64,000 nt of DNA from Streptomyces sp. FIT100 (GCF_024584805.1 NZ_CP075715.1:7411526-7475525), one strand, 5' to 3'. Shown: positions 34,785-44,181, numbered from the stretch's first letter. The notes: generated by a model from the sequence alone, not told the origin. Translations and numbers: made by a program.

Positions 34785-37121
34785 GTGGAAGCACGCGGAG
34801 TGGGGCGACGCACGTTCCTCGGATACGTGGTGGCGGCACCGACGTTGACGGTCGCCGCCCAGCTGGGCGAGGCGGCGGTGGCGCCGCCGCGCGCCGCGGC
34901 GGCCGTACCCTCCCCGCCGACCGCCTCCGAGCTGTACGACCTGAACGACCTGCTGACCACCGCGGCGCTGCCGACCGCCAACCTGATCAGCATCCGCATC
35001 GACGCCGACGGCACGGCCTCCTTCGCGCTGCCCCGGGCCGAGGTCGGCCAGGGCATCACCACCTCCAGCGCGATGCTGATAGCCGAGGAGCTCGACCTGC
35101 CGCTGGAGAAGATCCGGGTCACCCTGGCGGACGCCCGGCCCGAGCTGCTGTTCAACCAGCTCACCGGCGGCTCGAACACCACCATCTCGACCTTCACACC
35201 GATCCGGGTCGCGGCGGCAGTCGCCCGGGGCCGGCTGCTGGAGGCCGCGGCGCTCGAGCTCGGTGAGGCCGTCACCTCGCTCACCACCCGGGCCGGCGCC
35301 GTCCTCTCGTCGACCGGGCGGAGCCTGACCTACGGAGAACTGGCCGTGAAGGCGGCGAGCACGGCCACCGAACAGGTCCCGGTCACGCTGAAGGAGCCCG
35401 GCGAGTTCACCGTCATCGGCACCCCGCGGCGGCGCATCGACGCGCTGGAGGCCGTCACGGGCCGCAAGCAGTACGCGATGGACGTGCACGTGCCCGGCGC
35501 GCTGCCGACGATGGTCTGCCGGCCGCCGACCATCAACGGGACCGTCCGCTCGGTCGAGAACCTCGACGCCGTGCGCGCCATGCCCGGCATCACCGACGTC
35601 GCCCGGATACCGACCGGGGTCGCCGTCCGCGGGCGCACCTTCGGCCAGTGCATCGACGCGGTCCGCGCCCTGGAGGTCACCTGGGGACCCGGCACCGCCG
35701 AGGGAGCGTCGGACGCCACCGTCCTCCAGAAGCTGCGCAGGGCCGAACTCCCGCTGGTCGTCCCGCCGCTGGACCTGCTGACCAAGGCGGTCGACGCCCG
35801 CTTCACCTTCCACTTCGCCAGCAACGGCGCCCTCGAACCCAACTGCGCGGTGGCCGACGTCAGGCCCGGCCGCGCCGAGATCTGGGCCAGTCTGAAGTCA
35901 CCGATCGTCACCCAGGAGCAGATCGCGCTCCGGCTCGGCCTCCCGCCGTCCGCCGTCACGGTCCATGTCACCGAGGGCGGCGGCTCGTTCGGCCGCAAGC
36001 TCTTCTCCGACGCGGCGCTCGAAGCCGCCGAGATCTCGCGGGCCATGGGGAAACCGGTCAAGCTGATGTGGCACCGTACCGACGACTTCCGTCAGGGCCG
36101 GACGCATCCGATGTCCACCTCGCGGGTCCGGGCGACGTACGCCCTCGGCAATGTGCTCACCTACGAGCAGCGGCACACCTCGGTCGCCACCGACTTCGGG
36201 CACGGCCTGGGCGAGGTCATCACCGCCCAGGCGGCCCAGCTCCCGGTCGGGGACCTGACCTTCTCCGAGACGGTCTTCCAGCTCACCCAGCAGAGCCCGT
36301 ACCACTTCGGCGTCACCACCCAGCTGCTCAGCGAGACCGACAAGGGCTTCAACACCGGCAGCATGCGCAACATCTACTCGCCCAACGTGCGCTGCGCACA
36401 GGAGCTGATCGTCGACGAGCTGGCGAGACGGATGGGCAGGGACGCCCTCGCGTTCCGCCGCGCGTTCCTCAAGGACGAGCGGGCCAGGGCCGTCCTCGAC
36501 AAGGCCGCGGAGGCGGGGCAGTGGGGGCGCCCGATGCCCGCCGGTACGGCGCAGGGCATCGCGGTCCACCCCGAGTACCACGCGTTCGTCGCCGTACTCG
36601 CCGAGATCGACTGCCGGCCGGAGACCACCGGGCGGCGGATCCCGAACGCGTACACCGGGCCGCGCGTCACCAAGGTCGTCTGCGCCGTCGACGTCGGTCT
36701 CGCGGTCAACCCCCGCGGTCTGGAAGCACAGATGATGGGCGGGATCATGGACGGGATCGCCCTCACCCTCAGCTCGGGACTCCACCTCCAGGACGGGCAC
36801 TTCCTGGAGGGCAGCTGGGACAACTACTTCTACACGCGGCAGTGGAACACCCCGCCCGAGCTGGAGATCATCGTGATGCCGCCCACCACCGGGAAGCCCG
36901 GCGGTGCGGGGGAGCTGGCGGTGGCCGGCGCGATGGCGGCCGTCGCCTGCGCCTACGGGCGGGCCACCGGTGCCATGCCGACCCGCTTCCCCGTCAACCA
37001 CGGCGAACCGCTCGGCTTCGAGCCGATGCCCACCAGCCCGCCGATCCCCGCGTCGCCCACCGACGGCCTCAGCCGTGCCGACCAGGGGGCGTCCGGTGGA
37101 TCAGGCGCGAGCCCGGCATGA
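34785..37121 (+). CDS. Molybdopterin-binding subunit of a xanthine-dehydrogenase-family oxidoreductase (IorB-like)
   Basis: A 778-residue large subunit of a two-subunit molybdenum hydroxylase. GTG 34785 follows GAGGGGACAGCTG and gives a Tat signal (GVGRRTFLGYVVAAP), as expected for exported isoquinoline/aldehyde oxidoreductases. Mo-cofactor motifs include ALPRAEVGQGITTSSAMLIA, FNQLTGGSNTTIS, TEGGGSFGRKLFSDAALEAA and GGAGELAVAGAMAAVACAYG. The 2Fe-2S partner gene follows, separated by a MITE copy that begins 15 bp after the stop. No FAD subunit or cytochrome gene lies nearby, so the electron acceptor is unknown. Confidence 0.9.
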   Translation: MEARGVGRRTFLGYVVAAPTLTVAAQLGEAAVAPPRAAAAVPSPPTASELYDLNDLLTTAALPTANLISIRIDADGTASFALPRAEVGQGITTSSAMLIAEELDLPLEKIRVTLADARPELLFNQLTGGSNTTISTFTPIRVAAAVARGRLLEAAALELGEAVTSLTTRAGAVLSSTGRSLTYGELAVKAASTATEQVPVTLKEPGEFTVIGTPRRRIDALEAVTGRKQYAMDVHVPGALPTMVCRPPTINGTVRSVENLDAVRAMPGITDVARIPTGVAVRGRTFGQCIDAVRALEVTWGPGTAEGASDATVLQKLRRAELPLVVPPLDLLTKAVDARFTFHFASNGALEPNCAVADVRPGRAEIWASLKSPIVTQEQIALRLGLPPSAVTVHVTEGGGSFGRKLFSDAALEAAEISRAMGKPVKLMWHRTDDFRQGRTHPMSTSRVRATYALGNVLTYEQRHTSVATDFGHGLGEVITAQAAQLPVGDLTFSETVFQLTQQSPYHFGVTTQLLSETDKGFNTGSMRNIYSPNVRCAQELIVDELARRMGRDALAFRRAFLKDERARAVLDKAAEAGQWGRPMPAGTAQGIAVHPEYHAFVAVLAEIDCRPETTGRRIPNAYTGPRVTKVVCAVDVGLAVNPRGLEAQMMGGIMDGIALTLSSGLHLQDGHFLEGSWDNYFYTRQWNTPPELEIIVMPPTTGKPGGAGELAVAGAMAAVACAYGRATGAMPTRFPVNHGEPLGFEPMPTSPPIPASPTDGLSRADQGASGGSGASPA

Positions 37122-37135
37122 TCCGCCGGACACCC

Positions 37136-37347
37136 CTAGGTCGTGTCTTCAAAGTCCCGTCTGCCCGGCGACGCCTGGCACGCACCCTCGCCGCGTTGTC
37201 GTCGGTCGCCTATGTCCCCCGTAGCCCTTCGGGCACGGGAGGTGCCCCCACCGCATGGACTCCCTCCTCCGCCTCGCGATCGCACACACCAGACGCCGCC
37301 AGGCCCGCCCTTCGGGCGGACGACGCTACTTTGAAGACACTCCCTAG
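37136..37347. mobile_element. MITE-like element, copy 3, splitting the molybdenum-hydroxylase operon
   Basis: 212 bp with CTAG at 37136-37139 and 37344-37347. Inverted ends are GTCGTGTCTTCAAAGT on the left, and GGAGTGTCTTCAAAGT when the right end is read inward. Its interior is close to copy 1 (the GCATGGACTCCCTCCTCCGC block is shared). It lies between the large- and small-subunit genes. Confidence 0.85.
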
Positions 37348-37417
37348 CCATGTCCAGCAGCCGCGCCCAGCCCTGTCCACCGCCCCCCTCCCACCACCCC
37401 GCCCTCCAGGAGAGACC

Positions 37418-37894
37418 GTGCCCCGACACACCTTCATCCTCAACGGCGAGCCCGTCACGGCCGAAGTCGAGGACGACGTACGGCTGCTGTGGGTGCTCCG
37501 CGACGTCCTCGGGGTGACCGGGCCGAAGTACGGCTGCGGGGTGGGCGTCTGCCGGGCCTGCACGAGCCACATCAACGGCAGGGCGTTCAACCCCTGCGCC
37601 GTGCCGGTCAAGGACATCGCCGCCACCGACGAGATCACCACCGTCGAGGGCCTGCCCGCCACCGTCGGCAGGGAGCTGCACCCGATGCAGGAGGCATGGC
37701 TCGATCTGGACGTCGCCCAGTGCGGCTACTGCCAGCCCGGCCAGATCATGACCGCGGTCGCCAAGGTCCGTGAGGCGCGCGAGGCGGGCCGGGAGATCGG
37801 TGACGCGGACCTCGACGAGATCCGCAACATCTGCCGCTGCGGCACCTACCACCGCATCCGCGAGGCGATCCGCGCGGGGGCGTCGCGCTGGTGA
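37418..37894 (+). CDS. 2Fe-2S small subunit of the molybdenum hydroxylase (IorA-like)
   Basis: A 158-residue iron-sulfur subunit carrying two 2Fe-2S clusters. The plant-ferredoxin-type cluster is held by KYGCGVGVCRACTSH. The second, helical cluster uses QCGYCQPGQIM and NICRCGTYHRIR. GTG 37418 follows CAGGAGAGACC, giving the exact family start. It pairs with the Mo subunit upstream. The 296-bp gap between them, mostly MITE, is unusual because these two genes are normally close. A hairpin shared with the convergent NPP1 gene follows. Confidence 0.93.
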   Translation: MPRHTFILNGEPVTAEVEDDVRLLWVLRDVLGVTGPKYGCGVGVCRACTSHINGRAFNPCAVPVKDIAATDEITTVEGLPATVGRELHPMQEAWLDLDVAQCGYCQPGQIMTAVAKVREAREAGREIGDADLDEIRNICRCGTYHRIREAIRAGASRW

Positions 37895-37906
37895 CCCGGG
37901 CGGTGC

Positions 37907-37939
37907 GGCCGGGGGCGGCCGGTGTGCCCGCCCCCGGCC
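37907..37939. terminator. Bidirectional hairpin terminator
   Basis: 12-bp stem GGCCGGGGGCGG / CCGCCCCCGGCC between the convergent iron-sulfur and NPP1 genes, 12 bp from one stop and 7 bp from the other. Confidence 0.7.
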
Positions 37940-37946
37940 ACGGCCG

Positions 37947-38714
37947 TCAGGCGTTGGGGTCGAACGGGATGCCGGAGGGCTTCGCCTCCGCCAGGTGGGA
38001 GTTGAAGCTGCCGTCCTTGAGGCCGAAGTGCGCGCTGCCGAAGTCGGCCTGGCTCAGCTTGTCGCGGAGGCCCGCGGGGTAGCCGTTCCAGCCCACCAGG
38101 TCGGGGTACTGCCACACGCCCTGGTGGTTCTCCGGCGGCTCGTCGTTGGCGGTGGCGGCACGGAAGCAGTGCGTGCTGATGCCGTCCTTGTGGTAGACGA
38201 TCTTGGCGTGGCTGCCGTCCCAGCGGATCTGGTCACGGGAGTGGACGGTGAAGTCGCCGTGGTTGGAGGTCGAGACGTACTGGGCCTGGTCGTTCTGCAC
38301 CCAGACCACGATGTGCTCCCAGTCGTGGCGGTGCCCGCCGAGGCTGGTGCCCGACAGGGCCTGGTCCTTCTCGAAGTAGAGGCCGTAAAGGACGGCGCAC
38401 CAGCCGTTGTTGCACTTGGAGCGCGCGTACGCGTTGGTGTTGTCGAGGTCCGAGGCGTCCCGGCACTGGCCGTTGAGGGCGCCGGAGGGGTTCAGACCGG
38501 GGTTGAGGGTCCCGTCGGGGCCGATGGCGGGAGTCGCGTAGCAGCCGTCCGTGTCGTAGTCCAGGGCGGGCTGGAACGTCTGCTCCATCGGGTCCGCGTT
38601 GGCGGGCAGCGCGCTCGGCGGAGCGGCGAGCGCGACACTGGGGAAGGCGACGACGAGCGCGAACGCGCCGCCGATGACGAGCGAGGCCTTGCGGATCCTT
38701 CGGCCTGTCTTCAC
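37947..38714 (-). CDS. Secreted NPP1 (necrosis- and ethylene-inducing-like) protein
   Basis: A 255-residue exported NLP-family protein. GTG 38714 follows AGGAGGACGCA. A signal peptide (ASLVIGGAFALVVAFPSVAL, ending ALAA) precedes the mature protein. The diagnostic heptapeptide region reads GGHRHDWEHIVVWV, which carries the metal-binding His/Asp/Glu of cytolytic NLPs. Two Cys pairs are also present (GCYAT, QCRD, KCNNGWC). In plant pathogens such proteins damage plasma membranes by binding sphingolipids. Many actinobacterial members belong to saprophytes, with unknown roles. Confidence 0.9.
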   Translation of the reverse strand: MKTGRRIRKASLVIGGAFALVVAFPSVALAAPPSALPANADPMEQTFQPALDYDTDGCYATPAIGPDGTLNPGLNPSGALNGQCRDASDLDNTNAYARSKCNNGWCAVLYGLYFEKDQALSGTSLGGHRHDWEHIVVWVQNDQAQYVSTSNHGDFTVHSRDQIRWDGSHAKIVYHKDGISTHCFRAATANDEPPENHQGVWQYPDLVGWNGYPAGLRDKLSQADFGSAHFGLKDGSFNSHLAEAKPSGIPFDPNA

Positions 38715-38926
38715 TGCGTCCTCCTGATCGACCTCGGTAGGGGGCAGGACGGGAGCGATGCTGTCATGCCCAAGTCATGGCCGAGTCAGCTTGTCCGGCC
38801 CGCGTTGACGGTCCGAGCGTCGAGAGGTGTCTTGGCGGTGAAGGCCCAACCAATAGAAGAAGCAGGTCAGTTGGTGCCTCGTGCGGGTGTCCGTGGCCGC
38901 GCGGGAGCCGCACGCGCCCCGCCCGC

Positions 38927-39940
38927 TCACACGAGGGGCGGTGTGATCCTGGTGTAGGCCAGTCCTCCGCTGGTGCCGCCGGGGCTGGTGACGGTGACCT
39001 GGACGGACCCCGCGGATCCGGCGGGGGCGACGGCGGTGACCTGTGTGGCGGACACGACGGAGAACGCGGTCGCCGTGGCGCCGAAGAGGACCGCCGTCAC
39101 GTTGGTGAGGTTGGTTCCGGTGAGGGTGACGGTGTTGCCGCCGGTGGTCGGTCCCTGGTTGGGGGAGAGGGCTGTCAGCGTCGGCGGCGCGACGTACTGG
39201 TAGCCCACGCCCCCGCTGGTGCCGCCGGGGGTGATGGCGGTGACCTGGACGCTCCCCGCGGTTCTGGCCGGGGCGGTCGCATTGATCTGCGTGGAGTTCA
39301 CGACCGAGAACGTGGCTGTCGTGGTGCCGAAGCGGACACTCGACGCGTTGAGCAGGTTGGTTCCGGTGAGGGTGACGGTGTTGCCGCCGGTGGTCGGCCC
39401 TTGCGTGGGCGACACGCTCGTCAGGGTCGGCAGCGCGGCGTAGAAGTACGACAGTCCCGCGCTGGTGCCCCCGGGGCTGACCACGGTGACCTGGGCGGCC
39501 CCCGGGGTGCCGGCAGGGGCGGAGGGGGCGACGGCGTTGACCTGGGTGGCCGACACGATCGCGAAGGCGGCCGACGAGGTGCCGAAGCGGACCGCCGTCA
39601 CCTGGGAGAGATTGGTCCCGGTGAGCGTCACCGAGGTGCCCCCCGCAACGGGTCCCTGAGTGGGCGACAGGGTCGTCAGGGTGGGCAGCGCGACGTAGAA
39701 GTATGCCAGTCCTCCGCTGGTGCCGCCGGGGCTGACCACGGTGACCTGGACGTTCCCCACGGCTCCGGGAGGTGCTGTGGCGGTGATCTGCGTGGCGGAC
39801 GCGATCGAGAACGCAACTGCGGTGGTGCCGAAGAAGACGGTCGTCACGTCGCCGAGACTGGTTCCGGTGAGGGTGACGGTGTTGCCGCCCGCGGTTGGTC
39901 CTTGATTGGGGGACAGGCCCGTCAGGGCAGGTGCCGGCAT
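38927..39940 (-). CDS. Protein of four IPT/TIG domains without signal peptide
   Basis: A 337-residue protein built of four immunoglobulin-like IPT/TIG repeats of about 85 residues. Each opens with LSPNQGPT.GGNTVTLTGT-type sequence, continues with V.FG....F......T....APPG, and closes with V.VVSPGGTSGGL.Y. AAGGAGGCGCC directly precedes ATG 39940, so the start is secure and no secretion signal precedes the first repeat. Export, if any, would need a non-Sec route. It stands in tandem with a second IPT gene of similar build 132 bp upstream. The role is unknown; IPT repeats usually support adhesion or act as structural spacers. Confidence 0.85.
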   Translation of the reverse strand: MPAPALTGLSPNQGPTAGGNTVTLTGTSLGDVTTVFFGTTAVAFSIASATQITATAPPGAVGNVQVTVVSPGGTSGGLAYFYVALPTLTTLSPTQGPVAGGTSVTLTGTNLSQVTAVRFGTSSAAFAIVSATQVNAVAPSAPAGTPGAAQVTVVSPGGTSAGLSYFYAALPTLTSVSPTQGPTTGGNTVTLTGTNLLNASSVRFGTTTATFSVVNSTQINATAPARTAGSVQVTAITPGGTSGGVGYQYVAPPTLTALSPNQGPTTGGNTVTLTGTNLTNVTAVLFGATATAFSVVSATQVTAVAPAGSAGSVQVTVTSPGGTSGGLAYTRITPPLV

Positions 39941-40072
39941 GGCGCCTCCTTGCATCGGTGGACGGATACGGCCGTGGGGGACGGCCAGAGGGGGTGGGGC
40001 GCGGTGGCGGCCCGGGCGCCTGCCAGGGTGCCCGGGCCGCCTGTCTGCCAGGCAGGTGCGCGCAAGCGCCGA

Positions 40073-40812
40073 TCAGATGCCGGGGCCCGCCACGTAGGTG
40101 TAGCCGCCGGCCTCGGTGACGCTTCCGCCGCTCGTGGTGACGACGACGTCGACGGCACCCGCCGCACCGGGCGGTGTGACCGCGGACACCGAGGTGGCGC
40201 TGGCAGCGTAGAAGGGCGCCACCACGCCGTCGAAGGTGACCGACTGGGTGGTCGCCAGCTGGGTTCCGGTGATCGTGACCGAGGTGCCGCCGGCCGTCGA
40301 GCCGGACGTCGGACTCAGCGACACGATCGTGGGCACATCCACGTAGGTGTAGGAGAACCCGTTGTTCGTGCCGCCCGCGGTCGTGACGCTCACGCCGACC
40401 GTGCCGGCGGTGCCGGCGGGAACGGTGACGCTCAACTGGCTGTCGGAGTTGACCGTCGGGGTCGCGTTGTTGGCCCCGAAGGCGACAGAGGTGGCCGTCA
40501 AGAGACCCGTGCCGGTGATGGTGATGGTGTTGCCGCCGGCGGAGGGTCCCGACGTGGCGCTCAGGGCGGACTTGAACGGTGCGCCGACGTAGAAGAAGTT
40601 CAGGGGATTGCTGGTGCCCGCCGCCGTGGTCACCGTGACCTCGACCGTACCGCTGCCCGAGGGGGAGGTGACGGTCACGACCTCGGGGTGTTGGCGGTGA
40701 TGGTGGCCAGCTTGCTGCCGAACCTCACGGCAGTGGCACCGGCGAGGTTGGTCCCGGTGATGGTGACGGTGGTGCCGCCGCCGGTGGATCCCTGGTTCGG
40801 GGAGATGGGCAT
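40073..40812 (-). pseudogene. Three-domain IPT/TIG gene with a frameshift
   Basis: ATG 40812 has a strong AGGAGGTACGCC ribosome site and reads MPISPNQGSTGGGTTVTITG, then ATAVRFGSKLATITANTP, before hitting a stop near 40675. The IPT sequence continues one frame over from about 40681 with VVTVTSPSGSGTVEVTVTT and runs cleanly through two more domains to TGA 40073. One missing base in the CCGAGGTCGTG stretch explains the shift. It may be a real mutation or a sequencing error, because the rest is well preserved. Intact, the protein would have about 246 residues and, like its neighbour, no signal peptide. Confidence 0.8.
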
Positions 40813-41671
40813 GGCGTACCTCCTGAGGGGGAAACCGTGGAGTTGGACGTGCACCGCACTTGGTTAGGCGGTACACAGGGGAAACCGGATTCTCCATGCA
40901 TGAGCTCGAATTCCGTGGCGTCGACGACTTGCCGACCCGGAGTCGAATGCGCGCCCCGGAAAGCGGGGCGTCAAGGAGTGGGTGAAGGAGGGGAGATGAT
41001 GGCGCCGCGGCGGGCGGAGCCTGGCCGTTCGTACCTGCTGTGCGACCGCCGGCCCAGTTGTGGGAGTGGGCTTACCGTGCCGCTCAGCTGCATCTATTCA
41101 CCCATCCGGGTAAGTCCGCGCACGACCCCTCGCCAGGCAGGAATGCGAGAATAGCCGATTTCATCTCGCTCAAGTTCTCGCATGTCGAACGGATTTGCAA
41201 AGTGCGGGAGTTCGAGGGGTGGACGCGTGATGCCGGTGTGGCGCAGGGATGTGACAGGTTTTCATTGCGCCGGCTCAATCCTGGGGTCGGCGGCCGTTCG
41301 CAGGCTCGCCTGATTTTCTCAAGTAACCTTAATGAAAAGCGAGTTACGGCAATTGCCGGTGGCTCATCCCGGAAGTTCACCGCCGGTGATACCGGAACCG
41401 ACGTTTTGTGTGCGGAAGGCGCCTTGTGTGGGATGCTCAATCGATTTTTGGCCGCCGTAACCGTGCATGAGCCATCTGTAGGCTCCCGCTCTTCCTCCCG
41501 CTCTTCCTCCCGTGCGGCGCGCGCCGAGCGGCTGCCCCCAGGCCCATCACTGGGCGGTACTCGTTCACGGAGCGTTGTCGGCGCGTCCATCCCGCCTGTC
41601 TAGCCTCCGGACCGCGTCATTCCGACGGCCGTCCGGCCGTCGGCACAGGACACGACTCGGTGGAGAAGCCC
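40813..41671. other. 859-bp intergenic region, AT-richer, no convincing gene
   Basis: It lies between the frameshifted IPT gene and the PhoX-like gene, which are divergent. GC falls visibly between about 41150 and 41470 (TTTCATCTCGCTCAAG, AAGTAACCTTAATGAAAAG). CTCTTCCTCCCG is tandemly duplicated at about 41487-41512. Overlapping frames of 168-187 codons exist on both strands, but neither has family-like sequence. It could hold regulatory DNA or eroded insert; I see no RNA gene. Confidence 0.5.
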
Positions 41672-42835
41672 GTGGAACGTCGTAACTTCCTGCGCGGAGC
41701 GGTCATCGGCACCTCGGCGGCCGCCTTCGGCGGCTCGCTGTGGCGCGGCGCGGCGGTCGCCGCCCCGGCCCAGCCGGGCACCGGCCCCTACGGGGCGCTG
41801 GGTGCCGCGGACGCCAACGGCATCGAGCTGCCCGGCGGCTTCACCAGCCGCGTGATCGCCCGCTCCGGACAGACCGTGCCCGGCACCTCGTACTCCTGGC
41901 ACTCCGCCCCCGACGGCGGGGCCTGCTACGCGGACGGCTCGGGCTGGATCTACGTCTCCAACTCGGAGCTGCCCCTCATCGGCGGCGCGAGCGCGGTGAA
42001 GTTCAACGCCTCGGGCACGGTCGCCGGCGCCTACCGCATCCTCAACGGCACCAACTCCAACTGCGCGGGCGGCGCCACGCCGTGGCAGACCTGGCTGTCC
42101 TGCGAGGAGGTCGGCCGCGGGTACGTCTACGAGACCGACCCGTGGGGAGTGAAGGCGGCGGTGCGCCGCCCGGCGATGGGCCGCTTCAAGCACGAGGCCG
42201 CGGCCTGCGACCCCGAGCGCCAGGTCATCTACCTCACCGAGGACGAGAGCGACGGCTGCTTCTACCGGTTCCGCCCGACCACCTGGGGCGACCTGTCCAG
42301 CGGGACCCTCGAAGTGCTCGTCGGCGACACCGCCGCCACCTCGGGCGCGGTGAGCTGGGCCGTCGTCCCCGACCCCGACGGCTCCCCGGTGACGCGCGGT
42401 CAGGTGGCCGGCGCCAAGCGGTTCAACGGCGGCGAGGGCTGCCACTACGCGGGCGGCGTCTGCTACTTCACCACCAAGGGCGACAACCGCGTCTGGGCCT
42501 ACGACGCCGCCGCCTCCACCATCGACCTCTCCTACGACGACTCGCTCGTCCCGAGCGGTGCCGCCCCGCTGACCGGCGTGGACAACGTCACGGTCTCTTC
42601 CTCGCGCGACATGTTCGTGGCCGAGGACGGCGGCAACATGGAGATCTGCATCATCACGCCCGAGGGCACGGTCTCCCCGTTCCTGCGGATCAACGGCCAG
42701 TCCGGCTCCGAGATCACCGGCCCGGCCTTCTCGCCCGACGGCCGTCGGCTGTACTTCTCCAGCCAGCGCGGCACCAGCGGCAACACCCTGGGCGGCGGTA
42801 TCACGTACGAGGTCACCGGCCCGTTCCGCGGCTGA
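41672..42835 (+). CDS. Tat-exported PhoX/DUF839-family protein
   Basis: A 387-residue beta-propeller protein of the PhoX/DUF839 group. GTG 41672 has GGAG six bases upstream and begins a Tat signal (VERRNFLRGAVIGTSAAAF). Typical segments are LPGGFTSRVIARSG, TWLSCEEVGRGYVYETDPWG, GRFKHEAAACDPERQVIYLT, EDESDGCFYRF, GGEGCHYAGGVCYFTTKGDN, and DNVTVSSSRDMFVAEDGGNM. PhoX-type phosphatases use Ca2+ and Fe3+, but many DUF839 members lack proven activity. It is monocistronic, with a strong hairpin after the stop. No PHO-box was identified upstream. Confidence 0.87.
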   Translation: MERRNFLRGAVIGTSAAAFGGSLWRGAAVAAPAQPGTGPYGALGAADANGIELPGGFTSRVIARSGQTVPGTSYSWHSAPDGGACYADGSGWIYVSNSELPLIGGASAVKFNASGTVAGAYRILNGTNSNCAGGATPWQTWLSCEEVGRGYVYETDPWGVKAAVRRPAMGRFKHEAAACDPERQVIYLTEDESDGCFYRFRPTTWGDLSSGTLEVLVGDTAATSGAVSWAVVPDPDGSPVTRGQVAGAKRFNGGEGCHYAGGVCYFTTKGDNRVWAYDAAASTIDLSYDDSLVPSGAAPLTGVDNVTVSSSRDMFVAEDGGNMEICIITPEGTVSPFLRINGQSGSEITGPAFSPDGRRLYFSSQRGTSGNTLGGGITYEVTGPFRG

Positions 42836-42883
42836 CCCGAACCGGCTCCGTCGGCGCGACTGCGGCTGCGACCTGACTGCGAC

Positions 42884-42930
42884 GGCGCCGGGCTTCGGAC
42901 ACCCTCTCGGTGTGCCCGAAGCCCGGCGCC
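42884..42930 (+). terminator. Hairpin terminator after the PhoX-like gene
   Basis: GGCGCCGGGCTTCGG pairs with CCGAAGCCCGGCGCC. The stem extends by GACACC/GGTGTG with a small mismatch around the loop. It is 48 bp after the stop. Confidence 0.75.
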
Positions 42931-43243
42931 GCTTTCGTGGTGCTCGCTTTCGGACAGGATCCCGACGCGGGGCGAACGCCCCATCTGTAGGTAAACAGCC
43001 GCGGCGCACGCGGTATTGACACAACGTCGAACTGATGGTGCCGCAGGTGCGCCCCGACGGATGGCCCCGGCAGGTGGACGCGGGTAGACCGGCCGAAAAG
43101 CGCCCTTGTGCCAAGGGGAAGCGGAGCTGAGGATTCCTAGCACGCTGATTGTCAGGGTCATGACTCAAGCGGTCGTGCCCAGGGTCGGCGTGTCCGCGGG
43201 CCCGCCCACCCAACGGGCCCCAGACCCCCACATGGAGGATGTA
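42931..43243. other. Upstream region of the streptogrisin-type protease
   Basis: A TTGACA hexamer at 43016-43021 may be a -35 element, but I see no matching -10. In-frame ATGs at 43160 and 43232 lie upstream of the preferred GTG. No other gene was seen. Confidence 0.45.
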
Positions 43244-44164
43244 GTGAACTTCAAGCGCTCCCCCCTCGGCGCCACCGGCAGACGTGCACGGCTGACCGCC
43301 GTGGCCGCCGGCCTGCTGGCCGTCGCCGCGCTCACTGCTCCAACGGCATCCGCCGCCCCCACCCCCGCACCCCCCGCCGCCGCCTCGGCCGCCGCACTGG
43401 CCCAGGCCGGCGACGCCGTCCGCGGCGCCGACGTCGCCGGCACGGCGTGGTACACCGACCAGGCCTCCGGCAAGGTCGTCGTGACCGCGGACAGCACCGT
43501 GTCCGGCGCGGAGATCGCCGCCATCAAGGAGGCCGCGGGCGACCGCGCCTCCGCGCTGAGGATCAACCGGACACCGGGCACGTTCAGCAAGCTGATCGCC
43601 GGCGGCGAGGCCATCTACACCGGCGGCGGCCGCTGCTCGCTCGGCTTCAACGTCCGCAGCGGCTCCACGTACTACGCCCTCACCGCCGGCCACTGCACCA
43701 ACATCGGCAGCACCTGGTACACCAACTCGTCCCAGACCACCCTCCTGGGCTCGACCGCCGGCTCCAGCTTCCCCAACAACGACTACGGCATCATCCGGCA
43801 CAGCAACGCCTCCGCCGCCGACGGCCGGGTCTACCTCTACAACGGCACCTACCGCGACATCACCTCCGCCGGCAACGCCAGCGTCGGCCAGTCCGTCCAG
43901 CGCAGCGGCAGCACCACCGGCCTGCACGGCGGCACGGTGACCGGCCTCAACGCCACCGTGAACTACGGCGGCGGGGACATCGTCTCCGGCCTCATCCAGA
44001 CCAACGTCTGCGCCGAACCCGGCGACAGCGGCGGCCCGCTCTTCGCGGGAGGCACCGCGCTCGGGCTGACCTCCGGCGGCAGCGGCAACTGCTCCTCCGG
44101 CGGCACCACGTTCTTCCAGCCCGTCACCGAGGCGCTCAACGCCTACGGCGTGAGCGTCTTCTGA
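43244..44164 (+). CDS. Streptogrisin-type S1 serine protease, prepro form
   Basis: A 306-residue exported chymotrypsin-fold protease. GTG 43244 follows GGAGGATGTA and precedes a signal peptide (TGRRARLTAVAAGLLAVAAL, then ASA-A). A propeptide of about 80 residues ends before IAGGEAIYTGGGRCSLGF, the start of mature streptogrisin A/B-like enzymes. The catalytic triad is His in YALTAGHCTN, Asp in FPNNDYGIIRHSN and Ser in EPGDSGGPLFAG. Cys pairs match the two disulfides of the family, and LNATVNYGGGDIVSGLIQTN and FFQPVTEALNAYG are conserved. The propeptide acts as an intramolecular chaperone. A strong hairpin follows. Confidence 0.95.
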   Translation: MNFKRSPLGATGRRARLTAVAAGLLAVAALTAPTASAAPTPAPPAAASAAALAQAGDAVRGADVAGTAWYTDQASGKVVVTADSTVSGAEIAAIKEAAGDRASALRINRTPGTFSKLIAGGEAIYTGGGRCSLGFNVRSGSTYYALTAGHCTNIGSTWYTNSSQTTLLGSTAGSSFPNNDYGIIRHSNASAADGRVYLYNGTYRDITSAGNASVGQSVQRSGSTTGLHGGTVTGLNATVNYGGGDIVSGLIQTNVCAEPGDSGGPLFAGGTALGLTSGGSGNCSSGGTTFFQPVTEALNAYGVSVF

Positions 44165-44181
44165 CCGATCCCCGGTTCACC

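Noticed and set aside
41084..41590. 168-codon minus-strand frame before the PhoX-like gene
   Set aside because: No domain-like sequence, no good ribosome site, overlaps an equally long frame on the other strand; treated as non-coding.
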